DNA from: Alphaproteobacteria bacterium | GTDB lineage: Bacteria > Pseudomonadota > Alphaproteobacteria > UBA8366 | Length of the DNA stretch: 64,000 nt | Direction: 5' to 3' | Assembly: GCA_009377445.1 (NCBI GenBank) | Contig: WHUA01000017.1 | Span: forward strand, 1-64,000 | In this document: positions 12,130-20,768 of the stretch, piece by piece | How positions within the stretch are numbered: position 1 is the first letter of the stretch | Layout: every line of letters starts with the position of its first letter | Program-made: the position numbers and the translations under genes | Notes under the pieces: model-generated | What the model was told of the DNA's origin: nothing | The model's database searches: none | Seen by the model: the letters and a program-made list of their open reading frames with translations, nothing else

Positions 12130-14169
12130 ATGGCTCGGAAAACGACGGAATATCAGGGTGATGCAAAGCTGCACGGCTTGCTGCGCGAGGCCGGAGCCGA
12201 CCTCCCGGCCGTCGCGGTGCGCGACATCGTGGCCGGTGTCCTGGCAGCACCCGAGCCGCACGATCCGGATGAATGGATGGCGCTGCTGGCGCCGAAGGCG
12301 GGACCGGCGCTGCGCCGGGAGCTGGGCGCGCTCAAGGCGGATATGGCGCGGCGCCTGCCGGCGCATTTTCCGGCGGGGCCTGCTCCGGCGGACAGGCTCG
12401 CCGAGCTTCGCGCCGAGCTTCGCCGGCGCGGGCTGGACGGGTTCATCGTGCCGCGCACCGACGAGCATCAGGGCGAATACGTGCCGATGCGGGCGGAAAG
12501 GCTGCGCTGGCTCACCGGTTTCGCCGGCTCGGCCGGGCTCGCCGTCGTTCTCGCGGACACGGCCGCCGTCTTCGTCGATGGCCGCTACACGCTGCAGGTG
12601 CGGGACGAGGTGGATGCGGCGCTCTTCATCCCTCACCACATCGCCGAAAAGACCGCCTTCGACTGGATCGCGGAAACGCTGCCGGCGAAGTCGGCGTTGG
12701 GGTACGACCCCTGGCTTCTGACGGAAGCCGCCGTCGCGCGCTACCGCCGCGCCGCCGAGCGGGCGGGCGGCGCGCTCGTGCCGGTGGAAGGAAATCCGGT
12801 TGACGCCGTCTGGCGGGACCAGCCTGCCGCACCTTTGGGCGTGGTGACGCCGCACGATCTTGCCTATACGGGATCGCCGGCCGAGGACAAGCGGGCGCGG
12901 ATCGGCGCCGTGCTGGCCAAGGAAGGCATCGAGGCCGCCGTGCTGACGATGCCGGACTCGATCGCCTGGCTGCTCAACATCCGCGGCGGCGACGTGCCCC
13001 ACACGCCCTTGCCGCTCTCTTTCGCGATCGTGCGGCGGGATGGATCGGTCGACCTGTTCATCGATCCGCGCAAGCTGGCGCCGGGAGTGGCCGCCCATCT
13101 CGGCAACGGCGTATCCGTGCAGCATCCGTCCGGTTTCGGCGCCGCGCTGGAAGCGCTCGGCGCGGGCGGCGTCCGCATCCAGGCCGAGGAAGCAAGCGCG
13201 GCGAGCTATGTCTTCGACCGGCTGAAGGCCGGTGGGGCCAAGATCGTGAACGCGGCCGACCCTTGCGCCCTGCCGAAGGCCTGCAAGAACGCCGTCGAAA
13301 TCGAGGGCACGCGCCGTGCTCATACCCGCGACGGCGCGGCAGTGACGCGGTTCCTCGCCTGGCTGGCCGAGCGTGCGCCGGTGGGCGGGCTCAGCGAGAT
13401 GGAGGCGGCCGAGAAGTTGCGTGCCTTGCGGTTCGAGAACGAATTGATCCGCGATCTCAGCTTCCGGACGATCTCCGGCGCCGGTCCGAACGGCGCCATC
13501 GTGCACTACAGCGTCAGCGCGGCCACCAATCGCGAGATACGCACCGGCGAGCTGTACCTCGTCGATTCCGGCGCCCAGTATCTCGACGGAACGACCGACA
13601 TCACCCGCACGGTCGCCGTGGGCGAGCCGACCGCGGAAATGCGCGACCGCTTCACCCGCGTCCTCAAGGGGCATATCGCCATTGCGTCGACGCGCTTCCC
13701 GAAGGGCACGCATGGCGGGCAGCTTGATACGCTCGCGCGCCACGCCTTATGGCAGGCCGGGCTCGACTTCGACCATGGCACGGGGCATGGCGTCGGCAGC
13801 TATCTCAGCGTGCACGAAGGGCCGCACCGGATCTCCAAGGCCGGCGATGCCGTGCCCCTGCAGCCGGGCATGATCGTGTCGAACGAGCCCGGCTATTACA
13901 AGACGGGGGCATTCGGCATCCGCATAGAGAATCTGGTGACGGTCGTTACCTGCAACGGGCTGGCGGGCGCGGAGCGGCAGCTATACGGCTTCGACACGCT
14001 CACGCTCGCGCCGATCGATCTGGCGCTCGTCGATCGCGCCTTGCTGAGCGACGGCGAAGCCGGCTGGCTCGACCGCTATCATGCGCGGGTCCGGGAGACG
14101 CTGACCCCGCTGGTGGACGCGAAGACCGCCGCATGGCTGGCCGAGGCGACGCGGCCGCTGGCCGGCTAG
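12130..14169 (+). CDS. pepP: M24-family Xaa-Pro aminopeptidase with an N-terminal extension
   Basis: The enzyme removes N-terminal residues preceding proline. All five M24 dinuclear-metal ligands are visible: Asp479 (VDSG), Asp490 (TDITRT), His553 (HGTGHGVG), Glu586 (NEPGYY) and Glu600 (RIENL). Two creatinase-type N-terminal domains precede the catalytic one, starting near RLAELRAELRRRGLDGFIVPRTDEH. The product is 679 residues; roughly the first 80 lie ahead of the usual family start and are unexplained. The ATG at 12130 is the first good start after prmA. The symbol is by family; the length and domain plan are closer to three-domain eukaryote-like aminopeptidase P than to E. coli PepP. Confidence 0.88.
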   Translation: MARKTTEYQGDAKLHGLLREAGADLPAVAVRDIVAGVLAAPEPHDPDEWMALLAPKAGPALRRELGALKADMARRLPAHFPAGPAPADRLAELRAELRRRGLDGFIVPRTDEHQGEYVPMRAERLRWLTGFAGSAGLAVVLADTAAVFVDGRYTLQVRDEVDAALFIPHHIAEKTAFDWIAETLPAKSALGYDPWLLTEAAVARYRRAAERAGGALVPVEGNPVDAVWRDQPAAPLGVVTPHDLAYTGSPAEDKRARIGAVLAKEGIEAAVLTMPDSIAWLLNIRGGDVPHTPLPLSFAIVRRDGSVDLFIDPRKLAPGVAAHLGNGVSVQHPSGFGAALEALGAGGVRIQAEEASAASYVFDRLKAGGAKIVNAADPCALPKACKNAVEIEGTRRAHTRDGAAVTRFLAWLAERAPVGGLSEMEAAEKLRALRFENELIRDLSFRTISGAGPNGAIVHYSVSAATNREIRTGELYLVDSGAQYLDGTTDITRTVAVGEPTAEMRDRFTRVLKGHIAIASTRFPKGTHGGQLDTLARHALWQAGLDFDHGTGHGVGSYLSVHEGPHRISKAGDAVPLQPGMIVSNEPGYYKTGAFGIRIENLVTVVTCNGLAGAERQLYGFDTLTLAPIDLALVDRALLSDGEAGWLDRYHARVRETLTPLVDAKTAAWLAEATRPLAG

Positions 14170-14209
14170 AGTCCGGTCCGGTTCCGCGTTGGCTGCTCAC
14201 GCCCAAATT

Positions 14210-14225
14210 GATCTATAAACAGGTC
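14210..14225. promoter_or_regulatory. HipB operator copy 1
   Basis: GATCTATAAACAGGTC, the first of three related 16-base elements upstream of hipB. On the reverse strand it fits the shared pattern GAYC-N4-WATAGATC, an imperfect palindrome with GATC/GGTC ends. It sits 140 bases before the hipB start. Confidence 0.65.
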
Positions 14226-14240
14226 GTCAATAGCCTTTAT

Positions 14241-14256
14241 GATCCTTTAATAGATC
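14241..14256. promoter_or_regulatory. HipB operator copy 2
   Basis: GATCCTTTAATAGATC starts 31 bases (about three helical turns) after copy 1 and ends five bases before the -35 element. A dimer here would lie against the upstream edge of RNA polymerase. Confidence 0.65.
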
Positions 14257-14261
14257 ATTTG

Positions 14262-14290
14262 TTGACATTCGGCGCCTTTTGTCGTAATAT
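14262..14290 (+). promoter_or_regulatory. hipBA promoter
   Basis: A perfect consensus -35 TTGACA (14262-14267) and a near-consensus -10 TAATAT (14285-14290) are separated by exactly 17 bases. Operator copies 2 and 3 flank the pair almost base to base, as expected for tight autorepression by HipB or HipBA. Confidence 0.75.
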
Positions 14291-14306
14291 GATCTATAAA
14301 TAGGTC
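14291..14306. promoter_or_regulatory. HipB operator copy 3
   Basis: GATCTATAAATAGGTC differs from copy 1 at a single base. It begins immediately after the -10 element and covers the expected transcription start, so occupancy should block initiation. It starts 50 bases after copy 2. Confidence 0.7.
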
Positions 14307-14349
14307 GGAAGATAGGTTTCCGCCTTATTTATGGATCAAAGGAGTTCGC

Positions 14350-14688
14350 ATGTCCAAACCAGTCGCCCGTGCATATTCCCGCTACAGCCGGGACGCCATT
14401 GTTTTGCTCGGGCAGATGATCCGTCTGGGGCGTATAAACCGCAAACTGACCCTCGCGGAACTTGCCGAGCGCGCCGATGTTTCGCGCGGCCTGATACAGA
14501 GGATCGAGCGTGGCGATCCGGGTTGCTCTATTGGAGCTGTCTTCGAGGTCGCGGCAATTGTCGGCGTCAGGCTTTTCGATGCCGATCAACGCATGCTCTC
14601 GGGCAACATCGTTTCCAATCAGCAAATGTTGACGCTGTTGCCAAAATCAGCTCGTCCCGCACCAAGGGCGGTCAAAGATGACTTCTGA
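14350..14688 (+). CDS. hipB: HipB-type antitoxin and repressor (XRE family)
   Basis: This 112-residue protein has an XRE helix-turn-helix at about residues 20-75: MIRLGRINRKLTLAELAERADVSRGLIQRIERG, then the scaffold helix GAVFEVAAIVG. HipB binds operators upstream of hipBA and neutralises HipA in a complex. A strong ribosome site AAAGGAG (14338-14344) lies five bases before ATG. The last 11 bases overlap hipA, the usual arrangement that keeps antitoxin and toxin synthesis coupled. Its G+C content is visibly below that of pepP and ligA on either side. Confidence 0.9.
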   Translation: MSKPVARAYSRYSRDAIVLLGQMIRLGRINRKLTLAELAERADVSRGLIQRIERGDPGCSIGAVFEVAAIVGVRLFDADQRMLSGNIVSNQQMLTLLPKSARPAPRAVKDDF

Positions 14689-15964
14689 TGATCGCCGCAA
14701 TGAAGCCTATGTGTGGATTTGGCTGCCGGAGGAAACTGAGCCGGTTGTTGCGGGCCGCATCGAAAAGGACGGTGATAGACTAATCTTCACATATGGCCGC
14801 AGCTACCTCGAGCGGAACAATGCGATCCCAATTTACGAGCCTGAGCTGCCGCTTCGGACTGGAACGATACTGCCGCTTACGGGGCTCTCCATGCCGAGCT
14901 GCCTCCGGGACGCCGCCCCCGATGCCTGGGGCAGACGGGTCATCGTCAACCGCAAACTCGGCCTCAAGGGCGATCGGATCGATGTTGCTCAGTTCGATGA
15001 ACTGACCTACATGCTGGAATCGGGCTCCGATCGTATCGGTGCACTCGATTTCCAATGTTCGGCGAGCGAGTACATACCGCGCGGTGGCGATGCAGCGCAG
15101 TTGGAAGAACTGCTCAGCGTTGCGAACATGGTCGAAGCCGGCACGCCAATTGCCCCGGAACTTGATAAGGCGCTTTTTCATGGGAGCTCCGTCGGTGGCG
15201 CACGCCCGAAGGCGATCATCGAAACGAAATCCGAGAAGTATGTTGCGAAGTTTGCATCGAATACTGATGTGTACAACGTCGTCAAAGGTGAGTTCGTCGC
15301 GATGCGCCTCGCATCCCATGTTGGTCTTAATGTTGCTCATGTGACGCTCGAAAAAGCTGCCGGAAAAGATGTCCTGCTGATCAAGCGGTTTGATCGCGAG
15401 AGATCAGCGAGGGGTTGGCTACGCAAAGGAATGGTGTCTGCCCTGACGCTCCTCGAACTTGATGAAATGATGGCGCGATATGCGAGCTATGAAGAACTTG
15501 CGGACATAATCCGCCACCGCTTTGTCGCACCGACGGAAACGCTCCACGAACTCTATGGCCGTCTCGTCTTCAACATTCTGTGCGGTAACACCGACGATCA
15601 TGCTCGCAATCATGCCGCATTCTGGGATGGCAAGACCCTTGCTCTTACGCCTGCATATGACATTTGTCCTCAAAATCGGACAGGTGGTGAGGCAAGCCAG
15701 GCGATGCTCATTACCGGTGAGAGCCGTATGAGCAAGCTCACAGTTTGCCTTGAAGCCGCGAGCCACTTCCGGCTGAGCAAGAAAAAGGCCGAAACGATAA
15801 TCGAACAGCAACTCGTCGCGATGCGCGAGCACTGGCCAGCCGTCTGTGAAGAAGCTGAACTGAACCAAACCGAGCAGAAGGTCCTCTGGCGGCGACGGTT
15901 GCTGAATCCGTTTATCTTCGAGGATGCGCCAAGAACGCTGTCTCAATTCGACACTGAGGGTTGA
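14678..15964 (+). CDS. hipA: HipA-type serine/threonine kinase toxin
   Basis: HipA kinases phosphorylate a translation target, such as glutamyl-tRNA synthetase in E. coli, to arrest growth and promote persistence. The 428-residue protein has the N-terminal HipA region (LPLTGLSMPSCLRDAAPDAWGRR), the Ser-containing P-loop GSSVGGARPK at 169-178 where autophosphorylation would occur, the catalytic NTDDHARNH loop (Asn304, Asp306, Asp307, Asn311) and the metal-binding YD (Asp328). All look intact, so the toxin is probably active. It ends 25 bases from the stop of convergent ligA. Sampled bases 15601-15660 are 53% G+C against 70% for 13741-13800 in pepP, which suggests transfer. Its cellular target is unknown. 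Confidence 0.92.
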   Translation: MTSDDRRNEAYVWIWLPEETEPVVAGRIEKDGDRLIFTYGRSYLERNNAIPIYEPELPLRTGTILPLTGLSMPSCLRDAAPDAWGRRVIVNRKLGLKGDRIDVAQFDELTYMLESGSDRIGALDFQCSASEYIPRGGDAAQLEELLSVANMVEAGTPIAPELDKALFHGSSVGGARPKAIIETKSEKYVAKFASNTDVYNVVKGEFVAMRLASHVGLNVAHVTLEKAAGKDVLLIKRFDRERSARGWLRKGMVSALTLLELDEMMARYASYEELADIIRHRFVAPTETLHELYGRLVFNILCGNTDDHARNHAAFWDGKTLALTPAYDICPQNRTGGEASQAMLITGESRMSKLTVCLEAASHFRLSKKKAETIIEQQLVAMREHWPAVCEEAELNQTEQKVLWRRRLLNPFIFEDAPRTLSQFDTEG

Positions 15965-15989
15965 ATGCGGTCAGCAGCTTCGAGGAAGC

Positions 15990-18071
15990 CTAACCATCGA
16001 CCAACGCCAGCCACTCGTCTTCGCTGAGCGTCTTGACGCCGAGCTCCTCCGCCTTGCGCGCCTTCGACCCGGCGTCGGCGCCGACGACGACGTAGTCGGT
16101 TTTCTTCGACACCGAGCCCGCGACCTTCGCCCCAAGGGATTCGGCGCGCGCCTTTGCTTCGTTGCGCGTCATGCGTTCGAGCGATCCCGTGAACACCACG
16201 GTCTTGCCGGCCACCGGCGATCCGGCGGTCGCGGGCGCCGCGAAGTCGGTGATGGCGAGCTGCGCTTCGAGGTCGTCTACCTCGTCCATGTTATGCGGCT
16301 CGGAAAAGAAGGTGACGATGTCTTCCGCCATGGACCGCCCGATGCCGTTTATATTGATCAGGTCCTGATAGGCGGTCCCTTCGCGGTCCGCGGCATCGAT
16401 CATGGCTCTCTTGAAGGCGGCGAACGATCCATAGTTGCGCGCCAGCAGGCGGGCCGTCGCCTGACCGACTTGGCGTATGCCGAGCGCGTAGATGAAACGG
16501 TCGAGGCCGATCTCGCGGCGGTCGTCAATGGCGGCGACCAGTTTTCCCGCCGACTGCTCGCCCCAGCCCTCGCGCCCGGCGATTTCGGCGCGCTTTGCCT
16601 TGAGACGAAAGATGTCACCCGGCCGCTTGATGATGCCGTCGGTCCAGAAGGCCTCGATATGCTTCGCGCCGAGGCCCTCGACGTCGAAGGCATCGCGCGA
16701 AACGAAATGACGGAGCCGCTCGACGCGCTGGTAAGGGCAGGCGAGGTCGCCGGTGCAGCGCCGGACCGCCTCGCCGGGCTCGCGCATCGTCGGCGTCTTC
16801 AGCTCGCACGGGCATTCCGCCGGAAAGGCATAGGGCTTCGCGCCGCGGGGCCGTTTCCCCATGACCACGCCGACGACCTGGGGTATCACGTCGCCGGCGC
16901 GCTGGACGATGACCGTGTCGCCTTCGCGGATATCTTTCCGCGCGATCTCGTCCTCGTTGTGCAGCGTCGCCCGGGCGACGACCACGCCGCCCACGGTAAG
17001 CGGCTCCAGCTCGGCGACCGGCGTGAGAGCGCCAGTGCGTCCCACCTGGATCGTGATGCGCTTCAGGATCGTCTCCGCCTGCTGGGCCGGGAACTTGTGC
17101 GCGGTGGCCCAGCGCGGCGCGCGGCTGACGGTGCCGAGCCGTTCCTGCCAGTCGAGCCGGTTCACCTTGTAGACGACGCCGTCGATATCGTAGGGGATGC
17201 TCGGGCGCTGCGACAGGAAGTCCGCATGCGCTTCAAGCACCTCTTCGGCGTTCCGGCACAGGCGGGACAGCGGATTCGTCGGGAAACCCCAGTCGCGCAG
17301 GCGCTCGAGGAACTCCCAGTGCGAATTGACCTTCAACGCGCTGATTTCGCCGTGGCTGTAGGCGAAAAAGCTCAGCGGGCGGCGGGCCGTGATGGCGGGG
17401 TCGAGCTGGCGCACGCTGCCGGCAGCGGCATTGCGGGGGTTGGCGAAGATCTTCTCGCCGCGCTCTTCCTGGCGCTCGTTGAGGGCGAAGAAGTCTTCGC
17501 GTGTCATGAAGACCTCCCCGCGCACGTCCAGCAGATCGGGCGCGCCCTTCGGAAGGTTATCCGGCAGCGCGGCAATCGTGCGCAGGTTTGCCGTGATGTC
17601 CTCGCCGACCATGCCGTCGCCGCGCGTGGCCGCCCTCAGGAAGGCGCGCTGCTCGTAGCGTATCGACGCCGACAGGCCGTCAATCTTCGGCTCCGCCACG
17701 ATCTCGATCGGGTCGTCCTCGGTCAGCCCGAGGAAACGCCGGACCCGTGCTATGAAATCGCGCGCCTCCTCTTCCGAGAAGACGTTCGACAGCGACAGCA
17801 TCGGCCGGCTGTGCTTCACCTTGGCGAAGCCCGCGGCAACCGGCGCGCCGACCCGGCGGCTCGGGCTGTCCGATCGGACCAGCTTCGGGAAGCGCGTCTC
17901 GATGGCCTCGTTGCGCTGCCGGAGCGCGTCGTAGTCGGCGTCGCTGATCTCGGGCGCGTCCTGCTGGTGATAGAGCGCATCGTGATGCGAGATTTCCATC
18001 GCCAGCCGCGCCAGCTCGCGGCGCGCCTGCTTTTCCGTAAGGGCTTCGACCGGCGTCTGCGGCGGCTCCAT
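15990..18071 (-). CDS. ligA: NAD-dependent DNA ligase
   Basis: LigA seals nicks during replication and repair using NAD+. The product has 693 residues. Motifs in order are HHDALYHQQD (NMN-binding domain Ia), adenylation Lys129 in EPKIDG, VRGEVFMTREDF, the IQVGRTG OB-fold segment, a Cys-rich zinc finger (CPCE...RRCTGDLACP), the helix-hairpin-helix NINGIGRSMAEDI and a C-terminal BRCT domain (VAGKTVVFTGSLERMTR). ATG 18071 shares its first base with the recN stop (TGATG), showing translational coupling. The open frame further upstream is a recN shadow. It closes the long minus-strand cluster. Confidence 0.96.
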   Translation of the reverse strand: MEPPQTPVEALTEKQARRELARLAMEISHHDALYHQQDAPEISDADYDALRQRNEAIETRFPKLVRSDSPSRRVGAPVAAGFAKVKHSRPMLSLSNVFSEEEARDFIARVRRFLGLTEDDPIEIVAEPKIDGLSASIRYEQRAFLRAATRGDGMVGEDITANLRTIAALPDNLPKGAPDLLDVRGEVFMTREDFFALNERQEERGEKIFANPRNAAAGSVRQLDPAITARRPLSFFAYSHGEISALKVNSHWEFLERLRDWGFPTNPLSRLCRNAEEVLEAHADFLSQRPSIPYDIDGVVYKVNRLDWQERLGTVSRAPRWATAHKFPAQQAETILKRITIQVGRTGALTPVAELEPLTVGGVVVARATLHNEDEIARKDIREGDTVIVQRAGDVIPQVVGVVMGKRPRGAKPYAFPAECPCELKTPTMREPGEAVRRCTGDLACPYQRVERLRHFVSRDAFDVEGLGAKHIEAFWTDGIIKRPGDIFRLKAKRAEIAGREGWGEQSAGKLVAAIDDRREIGLDRFIYALGIRQVGQATARLLARNYGSFAAFKRAMIDAADREGTAYQDLININGIGRSMAEDIVTFFSEPHNMDEVDDLEAQLAITDFAAPATAGSPVAGKTVVFTGSLERMTRNEAKARAESLGAKVAGSVSKKTDYVVVGADAGSKARKAEELGVKTLSEDEWLALVDG

Positions 18072-19738
18072 CAGCGCTCTCCCTGAAGGAGCCGGCCGGC
18101 CGCCGCCCGCGCCTCGTCGGTAATGTCGCGGCCGGACAGCATGCGGGCGACCTCCTCGCGGCGGGCATTTTCGTCGAGCCGGTCGACGCCGGTGACCGCG
18201 AGGCTTCCCGCTTCGCGCTTTTCGACGCGGAGATGCACGTTGCCGCGCGCCGCCACCTGGGGCGAATGCGTCACGACGAGGATCTGCACGCGCTCGGCGA
18301 GGCGGGCGAGCCGGACGCCGACCGCATCCGCCGTGGCGCCGCCGATGCCGCTGTCGACTTCGTCGAATACGAGGGTCGGCGTCGCGTTGACCTCCGCGAG
18401 CGCCACCTTGATCGCCAGCATGAAGCGCGACAGCTCGCCGCCCGACGCGATGCGCGACAGGGGGCCAGGCGGCGCGCCGGGATTGGTGGTGACGAGAAAC
18501 GAAACGCGGTCGGTGCCTTCGGGACCCCACGCGCCTTCGGGCAACTCCTCGAGCGCCGTGACGAAGGACGCCTTCTCGAGCTTCAGCGGCGGAAATTCGG
18601 CATTCACGGCGGCGTCCAGCCGCTTGGCGGATGCGCGCCGCGTGTCGCTCAGCGTGCGCGCCAGCGTGAGGAATCGCCGGCGGCCAACCTGCTCCCGCTG
18701 CTCCAGCCGTGCCAGCGAGTGGCTCTGGTCGTCCACCAGCTTGAGCCGTTCGGCGATGCGCTGGCGCAGGAGCGGCAGGTCGTCGACGTTGAGGCCGTGC
18801 TTCCGGGCGACGCTGCGGAGGGTGAACAGGCGCTCCTCGATCGTCTCGAGGTCCTGCCCGTCGAGCTCGATGGCATCCGCTGCATGCCGAAGCGCCGCCA
18901 TGACCTCTTGCGTTTCGGCGACGGCCCGCTCGATTGCGCCCCGCGTAGGATCGAGCAGGCTCCCGGCCTTGTCCGCGATGCGGTCGATGTGGCTCAGCGC
19001 CGCGCGCAGCTTCGACTCGGCGCCGTCGTCGCCGTCGATCTCCGCGTAGCCGGCATTGAGGGCATTCAGCAGCGCTTCGGCGTTCTGCAGCAGGGCCCGC
19101 CGTTCGGCAAGCTGCTTTTCCTCGCCGGCCGTGGGGGTCAGCGTCTCCAGCTCCTCCAGCGCGCTTCGCAGGTACTCCTCGTCGCGGCGCGCGGCCGCGG
19201 CCTCCTCGGCCGATCGCGCCCGGTCGGCTATGGCGTCGCGCCACGCTTCGTAGGCGGCGCGGGTTTCCGCCTTGACGTGCGCGTGCTGGCCGAAGCCGTC
19301 GAGGATGTCGCGATGGTTCGTGGGATTCATCAGGCCGCGCTCATCGAACTGGCCTTGGATCTCGACCAGCGATTCGCCGATCCTGTGCAGCAGGTTCACG
19401 CTGACCGACTCGTCGTTGACGAAAGCGCGGGTGCGGCCATCGGCGCCGATGACACGGCGCAGGATGACGGTCTGGTCGGCCATCAGGCCATGCTCTTCCA
19501 GTAAGGCTACGGCAGCGTGCGAGGCCGGCACCTCGAAGGTCGCGGCGACGCTGCCGCGGTCGGTTCCGGGCCGCAGAATCGGGGGCTCGGCGCGTGCGCC
19601 GAGCGCCAACCCGAGAGAGTCCAGCAGGATCGACTTGCCGGCGCCGGTTTCACCAGTGAGGACGCTGAGGCCGGTTGAAAAGGAAAGGTCCAGCCCCTCG
19701 ATCAGGACGATATTGCGGATGCTGAGCCCGGTCAGCAT
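18071..19738 (-). CDS. recN: DNA repair protein RecN
   Basis: RecN is an SMC-like ATPase that acts early in double-strand break repair with RecA. The 555-residue protein has an N-terminal FGLSIRNIVLIEGLDLSF-like strand (here LSIRNIVLIEGLDLSF), Walker A GETGAGKS at 29-36, a long coiled-coil middle, and the C-terminal ABC signature ASGGELSRFMLAIK followed by Walker B LVFDEVDSGIGG and the QVAARGNVHLRV end. It starts seven bases after bamD and overlaps ligA by one base. RecN is SOS-controlled in many bacteria, but I found no LexA box directly ahead of it here. Confidence 0.95.
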   Translation of the reverse strand: MLTGLSIRNIVLIEGLDLSFSTGLSVLTGETGAGKSILLDSLGLALGARAEPPILRPGTDRGSVAATFEVPASHAAVALLEEHGLMADQTVILRRVIGADGRTRAFVNDESVSVNLLHRIGESLVEIQGQFDERGLMNPTNHRDILDGFGQHAHVKAETRAAYEAWRDAIADRARSAEEAAAARRDEEYLRSALEELETLTPTAGEEKQLAERRALLQNAEALLNALNAGYAEIDGDDGAESKLRAALSHIDRIADKAGSLLDPTRGAIERAVAETQEVMAALRHAADAIELDGQDLETIEERLFTLRSVARKHGLNVDDLPLLRQRIAERLKLVDDQSHSLARLEQREQVGRRRFLTLARTLSDTRRASAKRLDAAVNAEFPPLKLEKASFVTALEELPEGAWGPEGTDRVSFLVTTNPGAPPGPLSRIASGGELSRFMLAIKVALAEVNATPTLVFDEVDSGIGGATADAVGVRLARLAERVQILVVTHSPQVAARGNVHLRVEKREAGSLAVTGVDRLDENARREEVARMLSGRDITDEARAAAGRLLQGER

Positions 19739-19745
19739 ATGCCGG

Positions 19746-20630
19746 TCAGGTTGCCCAGTCCCACATCCAGCTCAGCCAGGAACTTTCCTTGCGCTGGGGC
19801 CGGAGATTGCGGTTGTCGAGCATTGCGTAGCTGTCCTCATACCACTGGCTGCCGGGAAAATTGTGACCGAGCACGGCCGCGGACATCTGCGCTTCGTCGG
19901 TAATGCCGAGCGCGAGATAGCATTCGGTCAGCCTGTGCAGCGCTTCCGGAACATGCGTCGTCGTCTGGTAGCGCTCGATGACCGCACGGTACCGGTTGAT
20001 CGCGGCCAGATAGTCCGTGCGGCGTTGATAGTAGCGGCCGATCGCCATATCCTTGCCGGCAAGGTGGTCCTGCGAGAGCTCGAGCTTCAGGCGGGCGTCG
20101 CGGGCATAGCTCGAATTGGGGAAGCGGCGTACGACCTCACGCATGGCGTCGAGAGCGAGCCGTGTCATTTTCTGGTCCCGGCCGACGTCGGAGATCTGCT
20201 CGTAGTAGGACAGCGCCTTGAGATAATAGGCATAGGGCGCGTCGCGGTTGCCCGGATGCAGCTCGATGAAGCGATCGAGCGAGATGATCGCTTCGTCGTA
20301 GCGCCCGTCCTTGTAATGGGAGTAGCCAGCCATGAGCTGGGCCTTGGTCGCCCACACGGAGTAGGGATGCTGGCGCTCTACCTCGTCGAATTCCTTGGCC
20401 GCCGTTTCGTACCAGCCGGTCTGCAGCAGGTCCATGGCGTTGTTGTATATCTCTTCGACGGAACGCTCGGCGTGCTTATGTTCCTCTTCCCCGGTGCCGA
20501 AGATCGTCTTCATCGTGTCGCAGCCGGCGAGCACGGTCAGGCAGAGAAGCAGGCACAAATGGCGGGTGAGGCGTCCCGGAGCATTGCGGGCAGATCCGGC
20601 CCGGTCGTTCGGCGTCTTCGCGGCAACCAT
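19746..20630 (-). CDS. bamD: Outer-membrane assembly lipoprotein BamD
   Basis: BamD is the essential TPR lipoprotein of the BAM complex that inserts beta-barrels into the outer membrane. From ATG 20630 the product is 294 residues, with a signal ending in lipobox LAGC (Cys37). Several TPR units follow, including AAKEFDEVERQHPYSVWA, DEAIISLDRFIELHPGNRDA and REVVRRFPNSSYARDA, which match the family. A TTG 39 bases upstream (20669) is open but adds only polar residues. It lies 138 bases after lpxC and just before recN. The last 20 residues are Trp-rich. Confidence 0.93.
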   Translation of the reverse strand: MVAAKTPNDRAGSARNAPGRLTRHLCLLLCLTVLAGCDTMKTIFGTGEEEHKHAERSVEEIYNNAMDLLQTGWYETAAKEFDEVERQHPYSVWATKAQLMAGYSHYKDGRYDEAIISLDRFIELHPGNRDAPYAYYLKALSYYEQISDVGRDQKMTRLALDAMREVVRRFPNSSYARDARLKLELSQDHLAGKDMAIGRYYQRRTDYLAAINRYRAVIERYQTTTHVPEALHRLTECYLALGITDEAQMSAAVLGHNFPGSQWYEDSYAMLDNRNLRPQRKESSWLSWMWDWAT

Positions 20631-20768
20631 ATGCAATTCTTGGCCTTCAGGGTGAGGATAGGGGCGCAACGATCGCTCCTATATAGCACCGGCGGTCGCG
20701 GCCGCCTACCAGTTGGCAGCGCCGGCCACGACCTTCAAGGACATAGAATTGTCAGGCGGCGCCGGAAG

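Noticed and set aside
15924..18086. 720-codon open frame on the plus strand opposite ligA
   Set aside because: It is antisense to ligA and recN, shows arginine/aspartate-rich composition typical of reverse-frame shadows in high-G+C DNA, and has no domain pattern.
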